Origin: Verrucomicrobiota bacterium | GTDB lineage: Bacteria; Verrucomicrobiota; Verrucomicrobiia; Opitutales; Opitutaceae | Assembly (NCBI GenBank): GCA_023457035.1 | Contig: JAEWNN010000162.1 | Coordinates: 1-25,244 of the forward strand | DNA: 25,244 nt | Direction of reading: 5' to 3' | Shown: positions 22,441 to 25,244 of the stretch, piece by piece | Layout of the letters: the number at the start of each line of letters is the position of its first letter | Numbering within the stretch: the first letter of the stretch is position 1 | Translations under genes and position numbers: made by a program | Notes under the pieces: model-generated | What the model was told of the DNA's origin: nothing | The model's input: only the letters and a program-made list of their open reading frames with translations | The model's database searches: none

Positions 22441-22455
22441 GCAGGGGCTGTGCCA
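22441..22455 (-). promoter_or_regulatory. Sigma-54 (RpoN) -24/-12 promoter for adaptor/ATPase unit
   Basis: The minus strand reads TGGCACAGCCCCTGC followed by A, a one-base departure (CTGC for TTGC) from the consensus with the exact GG-N10-GC spacing. The predicted start near 22429 leaves only about 12 bases before the ATG at 22417, so the leader is very short. Confidence 0.78.
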
Positions 22456-22466
22456 GCGCGGCCGGA

Positions 22467-22478
22467 GTAACCTAAGCG
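22467..22478 (-). promoter_or_regulatory. Shared box about 12 bases upstream of the -24 element (copy 3)
   Basis: The plus strand reads GTAACCTAAGCG. It begins 12 bases from TGGCAC and shares the GT start, the TA core and the CG end with copies 1 and 2. It is the weakest of the three copies. Confidence 0.3.
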
Positions 22479-22541
22479 ACTGTTGCTCAGGTGCTAAAGG
22501 TTTGAGGTATCATCGGACGCTTTTCGCCGGCGAAGCGTGGC

Positions 22542-22569
22542 TGGGATGGGGGTGTCCCAGGAATGGGAC
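22542..22569 (-). promoter_or_regulatory. Putative enhancer-binding-protein site (UAS), copy 3
   Basis: The plus strand carries TGGGA-N7-GTCCC-N6-GGGAC, with the palindrome GTCCCAGGAATGGGAC. The centre is 120.5 bp from the last base of the -12 element at 22441. The copy lies in the divergent gap between the adaptor and the aldo/keto reductase genes. Confidence 0.75.
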
Positions 22570-22629
22570 GAGCTGGCGACGCGTTAACCGGGCCAGATGT
22601 ACGCCGGTGGGCGAACGCGGGATTTGCCC

Positions 22630-22670
22630 GGTGGGGAGGGGCAGGTAAAGAGGGTACTCTCCCTCCCACC
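22630..22670 (+). promoter_or_regulatory. Stem-loop in the leader of the aldo/keto reductase gene
   Basis: GGTGGGGAGGGG (22630-22641) can pair, with a mismatch or bulge, with CTCCCTCCCACC (22659-22670). The stem ends 4 bases before the ATG. It would sequester the only purine-rich stretch of the leader, so it could affect translation. This is a sequence-level prediction only. Confidence 0.4.
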
Positions 22671-22674
22671 GCCT

Positions 22675-23754
22675 ATGTGGAAGAAACCTTACGGGAACAC
22701 CGGCGCCGCGATCTCCGTGATCGGGTTCGGCGGCATGCGCTTCGCCAACCCCGCCGACCTCGACGCCTCGGCCGCGCTGGTGCACCACGCGCATGCGCGC
22801 GGCATCAACTATTTCGACACGGCGCCCTACTACTGCGACGACCGCAGCGAGGACATCATGGGCCGGGCGTTCCGGACGATGCCGCGGGACTCGTTCTTCG
22901 TCTCGACCAAGTGCATCGAAAGCGACGGGGCGAAGCTGCGCGCCAGCCTCGAGCGCTCGCTCACGCGCCTCGGCGTGGAGGCGATCGACTTCTTCCACCT
23001 CTGGTGCCTGCTGCGTCCCGAGCAGCTCGACGAGCGGCGCAAGGGCGGGGCGATCGTGGCGGCGCAGCGCGCGAAGGAGGAGGGGTTGATCCGGCACCTC
23101 GTCGTCTCCTCGCACCTCGACGGCGAGGACAACGCCGCGGTGCTCGACTCCGGGCTCTTCGAGGGGATCACGATCGGCTACAACGCGATCAACTTCCCCT
23201 TCCGCGCGAAGACGCTCGAAGCGGCGGCGCGGCACAACCTCGGCGTGGCGACGATGAACCCGCTCGGTGGCGGCCTGATCCCGCGCAACGCCGAGCGGCT
23301 GGCCTTCCTCAAGGGACCGCAGGACAAGGACGTGGTGCAGGCCGCGTTGCGCTTCAACGTCTCGCAGCCGGCGATCACCTGCGCGCTCGTCGGCTTCTCC
23401 TGCGAGCGCGAGGTCGACGAGGCGGTGGCGGCGGTGGCGGACTTCTCTCCGTATTCGGCCGATCACATCGAGCGGGTGAAGGCGGGCATCGGCGCGGGCT
23501 TCGCGGGCTTGTGCACGGGCTGCGAGTACTGCCTGCCGTGCCCGGCCGGGGTGCCGATCCCGAAGTTCATGGATACGTTCAACCAGAAGATCCTCGAGGG
23601 GACCGACACCGCGATGAAGGAGCGATTGAAGTGGCACTGGTCGTTGCCGGCGGCGGACGCGGCGGCGTGCACCGAGTGCGGCGCGTGCGAGGAGCTGTGC
23701 ACGCAGCACCTGCCGATCCGCGAGCGACTCCGGGAGATCGCGGCGCTGGCGTAG
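22675..23754 (+). CDS. Aldo/keto reductase with C-terminal double 4Fe-4S cluster domain
   Basis: This is a 359-residue cytoplasmic oxidoreductase of the COG1453 type. The N-terminal AKR barrel (about 1-270) shows the catalytic tetrad D48, Y53 (in FDTAPYY), K79 (in STK) and H108. The C-terminal part has two ferredoxin-like cysteine sets: C280-C283-C286-C289 followed by Pro (CTGCEYCLPCP) and C332-C335-C338-C342 (CTECGACEELC). It is expected to move electrons between an unknown carbonyl or alcohol substrate, NAD(P)H and the clusters; the substrate is unknown. The frame is open to 22597, but the ATG at 22675 gives the family-typical start MWKKPYGNTG. No Shine-Dalgarno sequence is present. A weak sigma-70-like pair, TTGCTC (22483) and TATCAT (22508) with 19-base spacing, might be its promoter. 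It is divergent from the adaptor and convergent with the downstream chemoreceptor. Confidence 0.94.
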   Translation: MWKKPYGNTGAAISVIGFGGMRFANPADLDASAALVHHAHARGINYFDTAPYYCDDRSEDIMGRAFRTMPRDSFFVSTKCIESDGAKLRASLERSLTRLGVEAIDFFHLWCLLRPEQLDERRKGGAIVAAQRAKEEGLIRHLVVSSHLDGEDNAAVLDSGLFEGITIGYNAINFPFRAKTLEAAARHNLGVATMNPLGGGLIPRNAERLAFLKGPQDKDVVQAALRFNVSQPAITCALVGFSCEREVDEAVAAVADFSPYSADHIERVKAGIGAGFAGLCTGCEYCLPCPAGVPIPKFMDTFNQKILEGTDTAMKERLKWHWSLPAADAAACTECGACEELCTQHLPIRERLREIAALA

Positions 23755-23874
23755 CTGGCGCCGCTCCGGCGCGCGCCGCTGGCGGAGGGGGCTCAGCCGT
23801 GGCAATTGGAGCGCGGTCACGAGCCGGCCAGCGTGCACCGTCGGTGAAGCCGCCCGACAGCGCGACATCCCGGT

Positions 23875-23956
23875 GGGTCCGGTCTCCGACCGGATCCCCT
23901 CGCGGGCAGCCGCAGCGACCAGCTCATGCTCCATGGCGTCCAGTCGGAGACTGGAC
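23875..23956. repeat. Pair of inverted REP-like palindromes between convergent genes
   Basis: GTCCGGT-CTCCG-ACCGGAT (23877-23895) and GTCCAGT-CGGAG-ACTGGAC (23938-23956) are each short hairpins with 7-bp arms and a 5-base loop. The second is the reverse complement of the first at 16 of 19 positions, including the loop. The unit is therefore two copies in opposite orientation separated by 42 bases, like a REP doublet. It fills the gap between the aldo/keto reductase and chemoreceptor ends and may serve as a bidirectional terminator. The rest of the 228-base gap (23755-23982) holds only a GCGCCG-CTC-CGGCGC hairpin soon after the reductase stop. Confidence 0.6.
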
Positions 23957-23982
23957 CTGCGCGTCAATTGAGTGACTACGGC

Positions 23983-25244
23983 TCAACGCCCGGAGCCGAG
24001 CGCCGACTTCTTCGCCTCGGCGGTGCGCGCCTCCGCGGTGGCGGTGGGCAGGCGGGGCGTGCCGGCACCGGCGACGGGCGCGGCGCTGCCGCCGACGAGA
24101 TCGTGGAACGACTTGATCAGGTCGTGGATGGCGAGGGCCTGCTGGTTGAGTTCCTCGGCGGCGGAGGCGCTTTCCTCGGCGGTGGCGGCGTTGGATTGGG
24201 TGACCTTGTCCATGTCCGCGATGGCGGAGCTGACCTGGCCGACGCCCTGCGACTGCTCGTGCGAGGCGGTGGCGATCTCGGCGACGAGGTCGTCCATCTG
24301 GCGGGCCTTGGCGGCGATGTCCTGAAAACTCTCGGCCACGGCGGTGGAGAGTTGCACGCCCTGTTCGCTCTTGTGGATCGAGTCCTCGATCTTCTCGGCG
24401 GTCTCGCGGGCGGCGTGGGCGGAGCGTTGGGCGAGGGCGCGGACCTCCTCGGCGACGACGGCGAAGCCGGCGCCGGCCTCGCCGGCGCGGGCGGCCTCGA
24501 CGGCGGCGTTGAGGGCGAGGATGTTGGTTTGGAAGGCGATCTCGTCGATGGTCTTGATGATCTTGGCGATGTCGTCGCTGCTGGTCTTGATGTCGCTCAT
24601 CGCGGTCTTCATCGCGTTCATGTCCGAGACGCCCACATCGGCGGCCTGGCGGGCGGCGCCGGCGAGGTCCTTGGCGCGCTGGGCGTTCTCGGCGTTGCGC
24701 TTGGTCATGCTGGAGATCTCCTCGAGGGAGGCGCTGGTTTCCTCGAGGGAGGCGGCCTGTTCGGTGGAGCCCTCGGCGAGCGACTGGCTGGCGGAGGAGA
24801 CTTGGCCGGCGGCGGCCGTTGTCTGGAGTGCGCCGGCCTGGAGCGAGTCGGCGACGGCGGCGAGGACCTTAACGATGGTGCGGATATTCAGGAGGGAAAG
24901 AACGATGGCGCCGAGGAGTACTGCGACTGTGGCGACCACGAGAAGGCAGATGGCGGAGGTCACCGCCGCATCGATCGCGTCTCCGAGTTCAGTCCCGTGG
25001 TGGGCATTGAAGTCGAGCAGGGCGGTGCCGGCCTTGGAGTAGGCGGTGTAGGCGGGCTGGGCGGTCGACTCGAAGAACGCGACGGCGGTGGCGGGGTCCT
25101 TCTCTGCCAGATCGAAAAGGCGGTTCCGCGCGTCGGCGTTGGCCTTTCTCGTTTCGAGCAGGTGGGCAAAGAGCCGCCGGTCCTCATCGAGGAGGATGGT
25201 CGACTCGTACTTCTTGAACGCCTCGTTGTTGGCGGCGGCGTTGG
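23983..25244 (-). CDS. Methyl-accepting chemotaxis protein, C-terminal part (5' end beyond window), four-helix-bundle type
   Basis: The frame is open to the window edge, so the gene is truncated at its 5' end (about 420 codons present). An apparent start at 24963 is an internal GTG. The upstream part reads as a helical periplasmic domain (FKKYESTILLDEDRRLFAHL onward, with AYTAYSKAGTALLDF), resembling the 4HB_MCP sensor domain. One helix (ICLLVVATVAVLLGAIVLSLL) leads directly to the coiled coil, with no clear HAMP domain. The signalling tip IDEIAFQTNILALNAAVEAA is intact, followed by GFAVVAEEVRALAQRSAHAA. The tail is Ala/Thr-rich with no CheR-binding pentapeptide. It converges on the aldo/keto reductase gene across a gap containing two palindromes. 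Confidence 0.93.
   Translation of the reverse strand, partial: NAAANNEAFKKYESTILLDEDRRLFAHLLETRKANADARNRLFDLAEKDPATAVAFFESTAQPAYTAYSKAGTALLDFNAHHGTELGDAIDAAVTSAICLLVVATVAVLLGAIVLSLLNIRTIVKVLAAVADSLQAGALQTTAAAGQVSSASQSLAEGSTEQAASLEETSASLEEISSMTKRNAENAQRAKDLAGAARQAADVGVSDMNAMKTAMSDIKTSSDDIAKIIKTIDEIAFQTNILALNAAVEAARAGEAGAGFAVVAEEVRALAQRSAHAARETAEKIEDSIHKSEQGVQLSTAVAESFQDIAAKARQMDDLVAEIATASHEQSQGVGQVSSAIADMDKVTQSNAATAEESASAAEELNQQALAIHDLIKSFHDLVGGSAAPVAGAGTPRLPTATAEARTAEAKKSALGSGR

Noticed and set aside
22510..23967. Minus-strand open frame of 485 codons opposite the aldo/keto reductase
   Set aside because: It is antisense to a gene with intact catalytic tetrad and cysteine motifs; the composition is Arg-rich shadow.
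1..25244. CRISPR arrays, tRNA or rRNA genes, insertion sequences
   Set aside because: No regularly spaced identical repeats, no recognisable RNA gene sequence and no transposase were seen on either strand.

Overview
The window is a very G+C-rich bacterial segment (composition not counted). It is packed with MacB/FtsX-type ABC transporter genes on the minus strand, with chemotaxis receptors and one Fe-S aldo/keto reductase beside them. The permeases belong to the 'duplicated orphan permease' (ADOP) type that is expanded in Acidobacteriota and Verrucomicrobiota. Several features would suit an Opitutaceae-like verrucomicrobium: almost no Shine-Dalgarno sequences, short degenerate repeat tracts between genes, and HAMP-less chemoreceptors. 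That placement is inference; no rRNA or other marker gene is present.

Layout, read in the direction of minus-strand transcription. A first unit holds a MacA-like periplasmic adaptor (22417 to 21164), a canonical LolD/MacB-type ATPase (21000 to 20263) and a secreted DUF4097-like protein (20119 to 19361). A chemoreceptor gene on the plus strand (17453-19330) follows. Next comes a long run of duplicated FtsX permeases: starts at 17155, 14694 and 12125, then 9474, 6951 and 4520. The run ends with a secreted protein made of two GH2-type jelly-roll domains, a second ATPase with non-consensus signature and D-loop residues, and the start of a seventh permease cut by the window edge. At the other end are a plus-strand aldo/keto reductase with two 4Fe-4S clusters (22675-23754) and, convergent with it, a 5'-truncated chemoreceptor (25244 to 23983).

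The most interesting signal is regulatory. Three near-perfect sigma-54 (RpoN) -24/-12 promoters, all minus-strand, sit before the adaptor/ATPase unit, before the first permease and before the fourth permease. Each has the same three-half-site element upstream (TGGGA-N7-[G/T]TCCC-N6-GGGAC on the plus strand). Its palindrome centre lies 119.5, 119.5 and 120.5 bp from the last base of the -12 element. This looks like the binding site of one dedicated enhancer-binding protein, which is not encoded here. It suggests that the dispersed adaptor, ATPases and permeases are one co-regulated exporter system in which many permeases may share one adaptor and one or two ATPases. A further feature is that nearly every start codon is preceded by a pyrimidine-rich leader rather than a Shine-Dalgarno sequence.
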